A stretch of 6,925 nt of DNA from Candidatus Omnitrophota bacterium (GTDB taxonomy: Bacteria; Omnitrophota; JACPQZ01), in the NCBI GenBank assembly GCA_016190205.1, contig JACPQZ010000054.1, positions 1 to 6,925 of the forward strand. Reading direction: 5' to 3'. The notes beneath the pieces were generated by a model, which ran no database searches, had not been told where the DNA came from, and saw nothing but the letters and a program-made list of their open reading frames with translations. Position numbers and translations under genes: made by a program. Every line of letters starts with the position of its first letter. Positions within the stretch are counted from its first letter, which is position 1. This document shows positions 1-5,793 of this stretch, in pieces.

Positions 1-2
1 GG

Positions 3-209
3 GGAACAGGCGGCTGCGCCCTGGTCATGTTTTTTGAAAATCCCGATGCTGCGCCGCTTAAGGTGCTGCGCGGGTTCCGCGACCGCATCTTTCGTAAAAA
101 CGCCTGGGGAAGGGGATTGATTACGTTGTATTACCACGTGTCGGATAGCATCGTTCGGGAAGCGGGAAGCGGGAAGCGGGAAGCGGGAAGAGAAAATGCA
201 GTCTTTTAA
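3..209 (+). CDS. C-terminal end of a divergent CFI-box-like protein (5' end outside window)
   Basis: The frame is open from the window edge and 68 residues are visible. They align with the C-terminal domain of the minus-strand protein at the other end of the window. Shared features are a Cys followed about 15-20 residues later by a hydrophobic stretch and FRD (here VLRGFRDR, there ILSRFRDE), then an ungapped match N-x-x-G then YY (here KNAWGRGLITLYYH, there TNRPGSAFVRFYYR). The canonical CFIATA start is not kept; only the Cys remains (CALVMFF). The last residues (EAGSGKREAGRE) are encoded by a 7-bp tandem repeat and are probably not functional sequence. The stop lies 14 bp inside wecB. The N-terminal part and so the overall function cannot be seen; the CFI-box assignment rests on my reading of pattern similarity, not a profile search. 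Confidence 0.55.
   Translation, partial: GTGGCALVMFFENPDAAPLKVLRGFRDRIFRKNAWGRGLITLYYHVSDSIVREAGSGKREAGRENAVF
157..191 (+). repeat. 7-bp tandem repeat GGGAAGC, about 5 units
   Basis: Four perfect GGGAAGC units (157-184) are followed by one GGGAAGA (185-191). The array codes for the tail of the upstream partial gene, and its last unit, GGGAAGAG, is the purine-rich Shine-Dalgarno-like sequence just before the wecB ATG at 196. Because 7 is not a multiple of 3, gain or loss of a unit would change the reading frame of the upstream gene's tail but leave the last unit's distance to wecB unchanged. Confidence 0.9.
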
Positions 210-1314
210 GAGGAAAAAAAGGGTTCTGGTAGTTTTCGGAACGCGGCCCGAGGCGGTGAAGCTCGCCCCGGTCATCGCGGCCTTAAAATCGAACACGCGT
301 GATTTTGCCGTGACCGTGTGCGTGACTGCACAGCACCGGCACATGCTGGATCAGGTGCTGACCCTTTTCGGAATCCGCCCGGACATCGATCTGGATCTCA
401 TGACGCATGATCAGACGCTCGCAGGGCTTTCGGCGAAGGCCCTCACGGCGGTGACCGGTGTTTTGGAGGGGGTTAGACCCGATTGGGTGCTCGTCCAGGG
501 CGACACCACGACGGCCATGATCGCCTCCCTCGCGGCCTTCTACCAGAAGATCCCTGTGGCGCACGTCGAGGCGGGTTTAAGGACCTTGGATCCCTACCGG
601 CCCTTCCCAGAGGAGATGAACCGGCGCGTAATCGGGACGCTGGCTCAAATCCATTTTGCGCCCACGGGGCGCGCGGTTTCGGCGTTGAGGCGGGAAGGGG
701 TCTCCCAGGAAAAAATTTTCGAGACAGGCAATACGGTTGTAGATGCCCTCCAGCATATTGCGAAGGAGCTTAAAAAACGGCCCGTAGATCTCGCCTGGAT
801 GAACGGCTATCGCTTGGTGCTTGTGACGGCCCACCGGCGTGAGAATTTCGACGAGCCGCTGGCCAATATTTGCCAGGCCCTCGCCCAGATCGCCCAGCGG
901 TATGCGGACGTGGAAGTCATCTATCCGGTGCACTTAAATCCCAACGTGAGCGAGCCGGTCAAGCAGATGCTGGGAGGGCGCGCGCGGATCAGACTCATCC
1001 CCCCCGTCGAGTACCGCGAGATGGTTTATCTCATGAAGCGCTCCTATCTTATCCTGACCGATTCGGGCGGGGTTCAGGAAGAGGCGCCTGCCCTGGGCAA
1101 ACCTGTGCTCGTCATGCGCGATGTTACGGAGCGTCCGGAGGGGGTTGACGCAGGGGTGGCCAGGCTTGTGGGGACGGACACGAACCGAATCGTTGAAGAG
1201 GTATCTACGCTCCTCGAGGACCCCGAGGCCTATGCGCGTATGGCGAGGGCCGTGAGCCCCTACGGAGACGGCCGCGCCTCGAAGCGTATCGCGGAGGTTC
1301 TGCGCCGTGCCTAA
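196..1314 (+). CDS. wecB: UDP-N-acetylglucosamine 2-epimerase (non-hydrolysing)
   Basis: This 372-residue cytosolic enzyme interconverts UDP-GlcNAc and UDP-ManNAc, a precursor step for many surface and exopolysaccharides. Full-length family signatures are present in order: FGTRPEAVKLAP (14-25, with Arg17 and Lys22), QGDTTTA (101-107, Asp103), AHVEAGLRT (122-130, Glu125), PFPEEMNRR (136-144, Glu139/140), TGNTVVDAL (177-185), VTAHRRENF (210-218, His213), YPVHLNPN (243-250) and LTDSGGVQEEAPALGKP (288-303), then the RPEGVDAG motif near 333. These correspond to the nucleotide-binding and catalytic residues known from E. coli WecB, and the length is typical (about 370-380). The start has a GGGAAGAG purine tract in the last tandem-repeat unit. 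The gene overlaps the next one by 8 bp, pointing to an operon with the exosortase genes. Confidence 0.96.
   Translation: MQSFKRKKRVLVVFGTRPEAVKLAPVIAALKSNTRDFAVTVCVTAQHRHMLDQVLTLFGIRPDIDLDLMTHDQTLAGLSAKALTAVTGVLEGVRPDWVLVQGDTTTAMIASLAAFYQKIPVAHVEAGLRTLDPYRPFPEEMNRRVIGTLAQIHFAPTGRAVSALRREGVSQEKIFETGNTVVDALQHIAKELKKRPVDLAWMNGYRLVLVTAHRRENFDEPLANICQALAQIAQRYADVEVIYPVHLNPNVSEPVKQMLGGRARIRLIPPVEYREMVYLMKRSYLILTDSGGVQEEAPALGKPVLVMRDVTERPEGVDAGVARLVGTDTNRIVEEVSTLLEDPEAYARMARAVSPYGDGRASKRIAEVLRRA
1293..1297 (+). promoter_or_regulatory. Shine-Dalgarno GGAGG supporting the GTG start at 1307
   Basis: GGAGG lies inside the 3' end of wecB, 9 nt before the GTG at 1307. This favours the GTG start over the in-frame ATG at 1331, which has no comparable site (its upstream sequence is CCCGCGGAAC). 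Confidence 0.7.
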
Positions 1315-2404
1315 ACTCATCCCGCGGAACATGGATATTTGGCTGGGCTCGTACTTAAAAAGAAATGTCTCCCGCGAGCCTGCCGATCCCTCGAAGCCCG
1401 TGGATATCTTTTTTGCTCTTTGTGATCACTTCGAGCCCCGCTGGGAGGACCCGGGGCTGGAGACGGAAAGAAGGCGGGTCGATGCCTGGTGCGAGCGCCG
1501 GCCGGGGCTGGCCCGCGGGCACAGGGATTCCGACGGCAGGCCTCCCCAGCACACCTTTTTTTATCCGCAGGAGGAATATTGCAAGGAACACGTCGAGAAG
1601 CTCGCCGCACTCTGCCGGAAGGGCCATGGCGAGGTTGAAGTCCATCTCCATCACGACCGAGATACCTCCCAGGGCTTTCGCGAGAAGCTCGAGCGCTTCA
1701 GGAACGAACTCGCCGGTCAAGGTCTATTGGCCAGGGCTCCGGACGGCGCGGTCCGCTACGCCTTTATCCACGGCAACTGGGCCCTGGACAATTCCCTCCC
1801 CGACGGCACGCTCTGCGGGGTCAACGACGAGCTCACCATCCTCCGTGAGACAGGCTGTTACGCCGATTTCACCCTGCCCTCGGCCCCAAGCGCGGCGCAG
1901 ACCCGCACGGTAAATTCGATTTATTATGCGGCCGACGATCCGGCAAGCCCAAAGTCGCACGACCGCGGCACTCAAGTAAAGGTCGGCGGAGCCCCCAGCG
2001 GGGATCTCTTGCTCATTCAGGGTCCCCTGGCTTTTAACTGGAGGCGGCGCAAATGGGGCATCCTCCCGAGGATCGAAAACGGCGAGATCGCCTGCGGAAA
2101 CCCGCCCACGCCCCAGCGCGTGGATTTATGGGTGAGGCAGGCCATTCATGTCGAGGGCCGGCCCAATTGGATATTCATCAAGGTACATACGCACGGGGCG
2201 CAGGAGGCCAACTGGGAGGTCCTCTTAGGAAGGCCCCTGCACGACATGTTGGATGATATGGAGTCCCGTTATAACGACGGCAGGCGCTACCGCCTGCACT
2301 ACGTGACGGCGCGGGAGATGTACAACGTGATCAAGGCGGCCGAGGCGGGTCTGGACGGCGATCCCGGCGCGCACCGTGACTTCGCGCTCAAGAGAGGATT
2401 TTAG
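1307..2404 (+). CDS. NodB-like polysaccharide deacetylase-fold protein (candidate)
   Basis: A 365-residue protein with no signal peptide. I do not recognise a named family with certainty, but the layout resembles the metal-dependent carbohydrate deacetylase (NodB/CE4-like) beta/alpha barrel. An early strand ends in an acidic pair-like motif (DIFFALCDHFEPRW, Asp40-His41-Glu43), followed by HTFFYPQEEY (82-91), a His-rich strand EVEVHLHHD (109-117), FIHGNWALDNS (153-163) and a late strand FIKVHTHGA (290-298). D/H-x-H motifs on successive strands are what such metal sites look like; which residues bind metal is inference. It lies between wecB and the exosortase with overlapping or near-overlapping junctions, so editing of the exported polysaccharide or its lipid-linked precursor is a reasonable guess. 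Alternatives are a glycoside hydrolase of a similar barrel fold or a non-catalytic relative. The GTG start is chosen on its Shine-Dalgarno site. Confidence 0.6.
   Translation: MPKLIPRNMDIWLGSYLKRNVSREPADPSKPVDIFFALCDHFEPRWEDPGLETERRRVDAWCERRPGLARGHRDSDGRPPQHTFFYPQEEYCKEHVEKLAALCRKGHGEVEVHLHHDRDTSQGFREKLERFRNELAGQGLLARAPDGAVRYAFIHGNWALDNSLPDGTLCGVNDELTILRETGCYADFTLPSAPSAAQTRTVNSIYYAADDPASPKSHDRGTQVKVGGAPSGDLLLIQGPLAFNWRRRKWGILPRIENGEIACGNPPTPQRVDLWVRQAIHVEGRPNWIFIKVHTHGAQEANWEVLLGRPLHDMLDDMESRYNDGRRYRLHYVTAREMYNVIKAAEAGLDGDPGAHRDFALKRGF
2392..2398 (+). promoter_or_regulatory. Shine-Dalgarno GAGAGGA for the exosortase GTG start
   Basis: The purine tract GAGAGGA lies in the last codons of the preceding gene, 8 nt before the GTG at 2407. 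The overlapping GTG at 2405 is followed directly by TGA, so 2407 is the usable start. Confidence 0.65.
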
Positions 2405-2406
2405 GT

Positions 2407-3216
2407 GTGAGACGCGGAATCCTGACGGGACTTTTCGCACTTTTGTTCGTGCTCATCTACCGGGGCACCTGGGTGTGGCTTTACCAGCGGTGGACCGCGC
2501 CCGACACCTACTACAGCCACGGGTTCCTGATCGCCCCTGTCTCGCTGTATCTCATTTGGCGCAAACGCGCACTGCTTGTGCCGGCGGTGTCGGGTGGAGC
2601 GGGCGCGGGATATTTCCTCATCGCAGGCGGGCTCCTTATTCATCTCATGAGCCGCTGGGCGGGGGTGGGGTTCGTGTCTGGTCTCACGCTCGTTCCCGTT
2701 CTTTTGGGCTTCGTGCACGTTTTCTATGGAAGTCGTGCCCTGCGCGAGCTATTCTTTCCCATCGCCTTTCTCATGGCCATGGTCCCTCTCCCGCTCGAGC
2801 TCATCGCAAGGTTGAGCTTTTCCCTTAAGATGTTGAGCACCGCCTGGGCGCTGGTGTGGCTCGGCGCAGCAGGGATCGGGGCCGTGCAGGAGGGAAGTTT
2901 CATCCGTATGAGTGAGGCAAGCATCCTGGTGGGAGATGTATGCAGCGGTCTTAGGTCCCTCATCGCGCTCCTTGCCCTGGGGGCGCTGGTCGCGTACTTT
3001 CTCAAGGTCTCCTGGTGGCGGAGGGCGGTCGTGTTCTTGTCGGCGGCTCCCGTTGCACTCCTGGTCAATACCGCCAGGATCGCCTTTCTCTGCTGGGTTG
3101 CGGAGGTGTACGGCGAGTCAGCCGCCGGCGGGATAGTGCATGATGTGTCGGGGGTCCTCATTTTTGCGTCGGCCTTCGTGCTTTTGAGTATGGTTCGGGA
3201 GGGTGTCGCCGGATGA
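2407..3216 (+). CDS. Exosortase (PEP-CTERM sorting transpeptidase, multi-pass membrane protein)
   Basis: A 269-residue, strongly hydrophobic protein with about seven or eight predicted membrane segments, as expected for the exosortase/archaeosortase family. Exosortases recognise the C-terminal PEP motif, membrane helix and basic tail of exported proteins, and are thought to cleave and transfer them. Signatures visible: DTYYSHGFLIAPVSLYLIW (33-51), ELFFPIAFLMAMVPLPLE (114-131), the catalytic Cys in DVCSGLRSL (177-185, Cys179), the conserved Arg in NTARIAF (221-227, Arg224) and the His in GGIVHDVSG (241-249, His245). All three proposed catalytic residues (Cys, Arg, His) are intact. It follows the deacetylase-like gene by 2 bp and overlaps epsI by 4 bp (ATGA), so they are translated together. 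The two PEP-CTERM proteins downstream are likely substrates. The Xrt subtype cannot be fixed without profile scores. Confidence 0.95.
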   Translation: MRRGILTGLFALLFVLIYRGTWVWLYQRWTAPDTYYSHGFLIAPVSLYLIWRKRALLVPAVSGGAGAGYFLIAGGLLIHLMSRWAGVGFVSGLTLVPVLLGFVHVFYGSRALRELFFPIAFLMAMVPLPLELIARLSFSLKMLSTAWALVWLGAAGIGAVQEGSFIRMSEASILVGDVCSGLRSLIALLALGALVAYFLKVSWWRRAVVFLSAAPVALLVNTARIAFLCWVAEVYGESAAGGIVHDVSGVLIFASAFVLLSMVREGVAG

Positions 3217-3860
3217 CGTGGAAAAGGGATCTCACCGTTCTAGGCATTCTTGTCGCTACGCTCGCCATGGGTGAAGGTCTTGTGGCTTCGACTGCGCTCA
3301 CCACTCGCGCGAGGTCTTCGAGGACTGTCCCGCAGGGAGGGAATTTGATGCAGGATATTCCCCTCGCCGCCGGCGAATGGCAGGGGAGCGACGTGCCGGT
3401 CCGCGAAGAAGTGTTCGAAATCCTCGAGACACGCAATATCCTCCAGAGGAGGTATGTGAATCACGAGGATGAGATCGTGTTTTTGGATATCGTGCAGTCG
3501 GAGACAGACGGCAGGGCAACCCACCCGCCCGAGGTGTGCTACATCGGAGAAGGAGTGGAGATTGTTAAAAAGGACCGGTTGAATTTGAACATCGGAGGTT
3601 CGGCTCTTATCGTGAACCGGCTGGTGGTTCAGGACGGCGGGCGCCAGGATTTGGTCCTGTACTGGTACAAGGCCGGGGATTTGAAAACGGCAAGTTACTG
3701 GGGTCAGCAGTGCGGGCTTCTGCTAAGAAGGCTTAAGGGAATGGGGGCGCAGGCGGCGCTGGTGCGTTTCTCTACCCATCTAGGGGCAAACTCTCTCGAA
3801 AGTTCCCAGGAACGAATTGCGGGCCTCGCTGAAGCGCTCAAGTACAATCTCGGAATATAA
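3213..3860 (+). CDS. epsI: EpsI-family exosortase-associated protein
   Basis: A 215-residue protein with an N-terminal membrane anchor (about 5-26), the rest expected outside the inner membrane. Family hallmarks: the early GEWQGSD segment (54-60), a REEVFEIL...RRYVN region, and the core motif RATHPPEVCYIGEG (101-114) with His104, Pro105-Pro106, Glu107 and Cys109, then VLYWYKAG (148-155) and a terminal region with VRFST (184-188). EpsI-type domains are encoded next to, or fused to, exosortases in exopolysaccharide loci; the molecular role is not settled. Here the protein is separate and translationally coupled to the exosortase by an ATGA overlap, with GGGAGGG at 3197-3203 as Shine-Dalgarno. 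It is the last gene of the first operon; a large palindrome starts 2 nt after its stop codon. Confidence 0.93.
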   Translation: MTWKRDLTVLGILVATLAMGEGLVASTALTTRARSSRTVPQGGNLMQDIPLAAGEWQGSDVPVREEVFEILETRNILQRRYVNHEDEIVFLDIVQSETDGRATHPPEVCYIGEGVEIVKKDRLNLNIGGSALIVNRLVVQDGGRQDLVLYWYKAGDLKTASYWGQQCGLLLRRLKGMGAQAALVRFSTHLGANSLESSQERIAGLAEALKYNLGI

Positions 3861-3861
3861 T

Positions 3862-4039
3862 GAACTCATCTCATAAACACTTTCTGCTACGGTCGGCTGC
3901 AAAGGCCGGGCTCTTCGTTCTCGGGCCCAAAGGTCCTCAACGTAGCACTGCGGCTACGTTTCCGGGCCTTTGGACCCTGCGGCCTCGATCCCGGCCTTTT
4001 CGCTCGACCTCGCAACGAAACCGTTTATGAGATGAGTTC
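3862..4039. repeat. 178-bp nested palindrome with 17-bp perfect terminal inverted repeats
   Basis: Ends GAACTCATCTCATAAAC (3862-3878) and its exact reverse complement (4023-4039). Nested inside are further complementary arms: AAAGGCCGGG (3901-3910) with CCCGGCCTTT (3990-3999); GGGCCCAAAGGTCC (3923-3936) with GGGCCTTTGGACCC (3964-3977), one mismatch and one G-T pair; and AACGTAGC (3939-3946) with GCTACGTT (3953-3960) around a 6-nt loop. Arms 3901-3936 and 3964-3999 share the same pairing register, so the whole can fold into one long hairpin. It is GC-rich in an otherwise AT-rich gap. Readings: a MITE-like or REP-like mobile repeat without its own gene, and/or a terminator for the epsI operon (five T follow at 4046-4050). 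No clear target-site duplication is seen. Confidence 0.85.
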
Positions 4040-4115
4040 GGGTTATTTTTGGACATCATGTTTAGAAGAAGGCACAGTTTTTTGGATAACGTCGCATGAA
4101 TGGCGGGAGCATTTA

Positions 4116-4129
4116 TAACGATAGCGTTA
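4116..4129. promoter_or_regulatory. Dyad TAACG-ATAG-CGTTA, candidate activator site
   Basis: Two 5-bp inverted half sites separated by 4 bp, with another TAACG at 4087-4091. The position, roughly 70 and 95 bp upstream of the -24 element, suits an enhancer for a sigma-54 activator such as PrsR, which is linked to PEP-CTERM systems elsewhere. Short dyads arise by chance, so this is weak. Confidence 0.3.
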
Positions 4130-4184
4130 CTTATTTATTTACAATAGGTTATATCATTGTATTTTATTAGATTATACCTCGATG

Positions 4185-4200
4185 TGGCATTTGTATTGCT
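4185..4200 (+). promoter_or_regulatory. Sigma-54 (RpoN) type -24/-12 promoter
   Basis: TGGCAT-TTGTA-TTGCT matches the consensus TGGCAC-N5-TTGCT in 10 of 11 defined positions. The invariant GG (4186-4187) and GC (4198-4199) have the required 12-bp offset. Predicted transcription start is near 4211, giving a leader of about 54 nt before the ATG at 4265. PEP-CTERM genes in several bacteria are controlled by RpoN with the PrsK/PrsR two-component system, which fits. Confidence 0.82.
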
Positions 4201-4264
4201 TATATCACTATGGTGGATTGTATTTGTAATATAGAAACATCTAATAATTGGAGTCTCTAGGAAA

Positions 4265-5008
4265 ATGTTGAGCAAACTTGGATTTACCGTTCTAGCAGTT
4301 ATAGGACTCTTCATCTTCCTATGGGTTACCCAGCCTGCGTACGCAGTTCCGGCCCTTCAGCTTTTTATTGCTGACGGGTTTTATAATCTGGCGGATGAAA
4401 CGTGGGAAACCGGCTCGCCTGATTTTACGCTTACAGCGTTTGCTTTAGACAAGGGTGACTTCGGGCCGAACGGGGGCAAGGACGCGTTCGGAAACGGGAC
4501 AAACGACGCTATCCTGTCGCTGGCTCTTAGCTCGGATACTTTCCCGCAATCCACTCCTCCCCCCATCAATTCGGTCACGATAAATGGAAGTGCCATTCCG
4601 ACAAGCTCCTGGACGTGGGGCTATGCTCCCATTTCTAATGATCCTGGCGTTTTTGACGGCGGGAATGATGATTTGCCGAAACACGGTATTTTTCCTGCCT
4701 GGTATACCGAATACGCCTTCAACTTCGGCTCCGTGCAGGAGGACATCGTCTTCGACACCCAGCCCGATGAAAACGGCGATTTGGATATGACTCATCTCTT
4801 GGATGGCTGGCAATTTGATTTTGATATTCATATCTCGGACTCCCTCGATCGGGTCCACTTTGATCTCTACACGTTAGGTACCGACGGCACCATTTACGAG
4901 AACGCCCCATTTTCCCACGACGCCGCATTCGTCCCGGAACCTGCCACCCTCACGTTAATGGGTTCGGGGCTCCTGGGCATGCTCTTGATGCGGCGGCGCC
5001 GCGGGTAA
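4265..5008 (+). CDS. Secreted PEP-CTERM protein (choice-of-anchor N-like)
   Basis: A 247-residue exported protein. Residues 1-27 form a signal peptide with hydrophobic core (LGFTVLAVIGLFIFLW) and an AYA cleavage site before Val28. The mature part starts VPALQLFIADGFYNLADETW and is rich in Asp, aromatic and beta-prone stretches, resembling the 'choice-of-anchor N' type of extracellular domain; that family name is from memory and tentative. The C-terminus is a textbook PEP-CTERM signal: VPEPATL (223-229), a short hydrophobic helix (about 229-242) and RRRR (243-246). The protein should be exported by Sec, held by its C-terminal helix and processed by the exosortase encoded upstream. A GGAG at 4250-4253 lies 11 nt before the ATG. 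It is the first gene behind the sigma-54 promoter. There are no Cys residues in the mature part. Confidence 0.92.
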   Translation: MLSKLGFTVLAVIGLFIFLWVTQPAYAVPALQLFIADGFYNLADETWETGSPDFTLTAFALDKGDFGPNGGKDAFGNGTNDAILSLALSSDTFPQSTPPPINSVTINGSAIPTSSWTWGYAPISNDPGVFDGGNDDLPKHGIFPAWYTEYAFNFGSVQEDIVFDTQPDENGDLDMTHLLDGWQFDFDIHISDSLDRVHFDLYTLGTDGTIYENAPFSHDAAFVPEPATLTLMGSGLLGMLLMRRRRG

Positions 5009-5043
5009 ATACACCCAACTATTTTTAAGGAGACCGGATTCTG

Positions 5044-5793
5044 ATGCAACGATACTACCGTACCGTTGTGCTGGCGTTTCTCTTGTGCTGTGCCCTTTCA
5101 TTGCTCGTAGCGGTGAAGCTCACGCAGAGTTCTTCATTGCAGACCGGATTTGCTGCAGGTACCGGCGCCCAATGGTTTGAGGCGAGTCTTGGAGCAGTTT
5201 CCAAAGGCGGGGTTTTTTACTTCCCGCAGGCGCGTCTGGAGCTCGCGCTCCCCGGCGCTCCACTAGGTCAGCCTGCCGAAGGCCTTATATCGGACGAGGA
5301 GTCGGTTATCGAAGAGGCTGTAAAGGCCCAGGAGGGCGCAGCCGGAGAGGACTCGGATGGCGAGTTAAGTCCGGGACTCATGGCCCTCACCGGGGGCGGG
5401 GGAGTAGATGAGGCCTTTGGGATTGATGACGACAATAACCGCTTCTTTACGCCTACACTCATCGCGGCCGGGCTCATCGCGGGGGGAGGGGCGCTCGCGC
5501 TTCTATCTTCCGACTCAGGTGGTTCTTCCGCGAGCTCGAACTCCGGTTCTGTTTCCGAAGGGTTGACGGGCGGCGGGGACGACCCTATTGATGACGGCGG
5601 CGACAACGACGGCGGGGGAGGCGATGGGGGTGATGGCAATGGCGGCGGCGGCGCGGGCGGAGACGAAGACGGAGACAGACAACTGCCTCCCTCGACGCCG
5701 GAACCTTCAACGCTGGCCCTTTTGGGTATGGGTCTCGCCTGGCTGTTTAAGCGCCGCGCTTGCGTTGTGAGGCCTGGCGGCAGGTCTCGTTAA
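5044..5793 (+). CDS. PEP-CTERM protein, Gly/Asp-rich, with extra hydrophobic segment and C-terminal tail
   Basis: A 249-residue protein 35 bp behind the previous gene, with a strong Shine-Dalgarno AAGGAGA (5027-5033), so probably in the same sigma-54 transcript. Parts in order: an N-terminal hydrophobic segment (about 8-24) without a clear AxA cleavage site, so signal peptide or anchor; an acidic region (about 84-130); a second hydrophobic stretch LIAAGLIAGGGALALL (139-154); a Ser/Gly/Asp low-complexity linker (155-212); and a PEP-CTERM signal, TPEPSTLALL (218-227) with helix to about 235 and KRR (236-238). Eleven residues (ACVVRPGGRSR) follow the basic cluster, which is longer than usual. 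I recognise no enzymatic domain. The stop codon overlaps the stop of the convergent gspC-like gene. A structural or matrix role is a guess. Confidence 0.85.
   Translation: MQRYYRTVVLAFLLCCALSLLVAVKLTQSSSLQTGFAAGTGAQWFEASLGAVSKGGVFYFPQARLELALPGAPLGQPAEGLISDEESVIEEAVKAQEGAAGEDSDGELSPGLMALTGGGGVDEAFGIDDDNNRFFTPTLIAAGLIAGGGALALLSSDSGGSSASSNSGSVSEGLTGGGDDPIDDGGDNDGGGGDGGDGNGGGGAGGDEDGDRQLPPSTPEPSTLALLGMGLAWLFKRRACVVRPGGRSR
5581..5670 (+). repeat. GGC/GAC-rich low-complexity coding tract
   Basis: A run of GGC, GGG, GAC and GAT codons encodes a Gly/Asp linker (residues about 180-209) ahead of the PEP-CTERM signal. The imperfect repeats could vary in length by slippage without frameshift since they are codon-sized. 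Linkers of this kind usually span the periplasm or cell wall side before a sorting signal. Confidence 0.6.

Larger units (their letters stand above)
4040..4264 (+). promoter_or_regulatory. AT-rich regulatory region upstream of the PEP-CTERM genes
   Basis: No gene is visible between the palindrome and the ATG at 4265. Base composition drops sharply to AT-rich compared with all neighbours. The region contains the sigma-54 type promoter at 4185-4200, a 14-bp dyad TAACG-ATAG-CGTTA at 4116-4129 about 70 bp upstream of it, and a direct repeat TTATATCAYT at 4149-4158 and 4200-4209. An upstream AT-rich region with dyads is the usual place for activator and IHF binding at sigma-54 promoters; binding here is inference. 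Confidence 0.6.

Noticed and set aside
283-1332. Several long open frames on the minus strand opposite wecB
   Set aside because: They are antisense shadows of a fully conserved wecB in GC-rich DNA, with Arg/His/Gly-rich translations and no recognisable motifs.
1365-1913. 182-codon + strand frame within the deacetylase-like gene
   Set aside because: Ser/Arg/Pro-rich translation typical of a shifted frame; the overlapping frame has conserved-looking motifs and fits the operon junctions.
2376-2828. 150-codon + strand frame starting before the exosortase
   Set aside because: It overlaps the certain exosortase frame; its Arg/His/Pro-rich translation has no family features.
3862-4039. CRISPR array or tRNA in the structured intergenic region
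   Set aside because: There are no regularly spaced direct repeats and no cloverleaf or T-loop signature; the structure is a single nested hairpin.
4993-5002. 10-bp palindrome GCGGCGCCGC at the end of the first PEP-CTERM gene
   Set aside because: It has no loop and no T-tract and is explained by the Arg codon cluster of the sorting signal, so it is not a terminator.
5080-5100. Possible lipobox at LLCC (residues 13-16) of the second PEP-CTERM protein
   Set aside because: The Cys pair lies within the hydrophobic core and lacks the small residue usually required just before the lipid-modified Cys.
5031-5150. 10-bp direct repeat AGACCGGATT at 5031-5040 and 5141-5150
   Set aside because: One copy follows the Shine-Dalgarno and the other is inside the coding region, with no further structure; probably chance.
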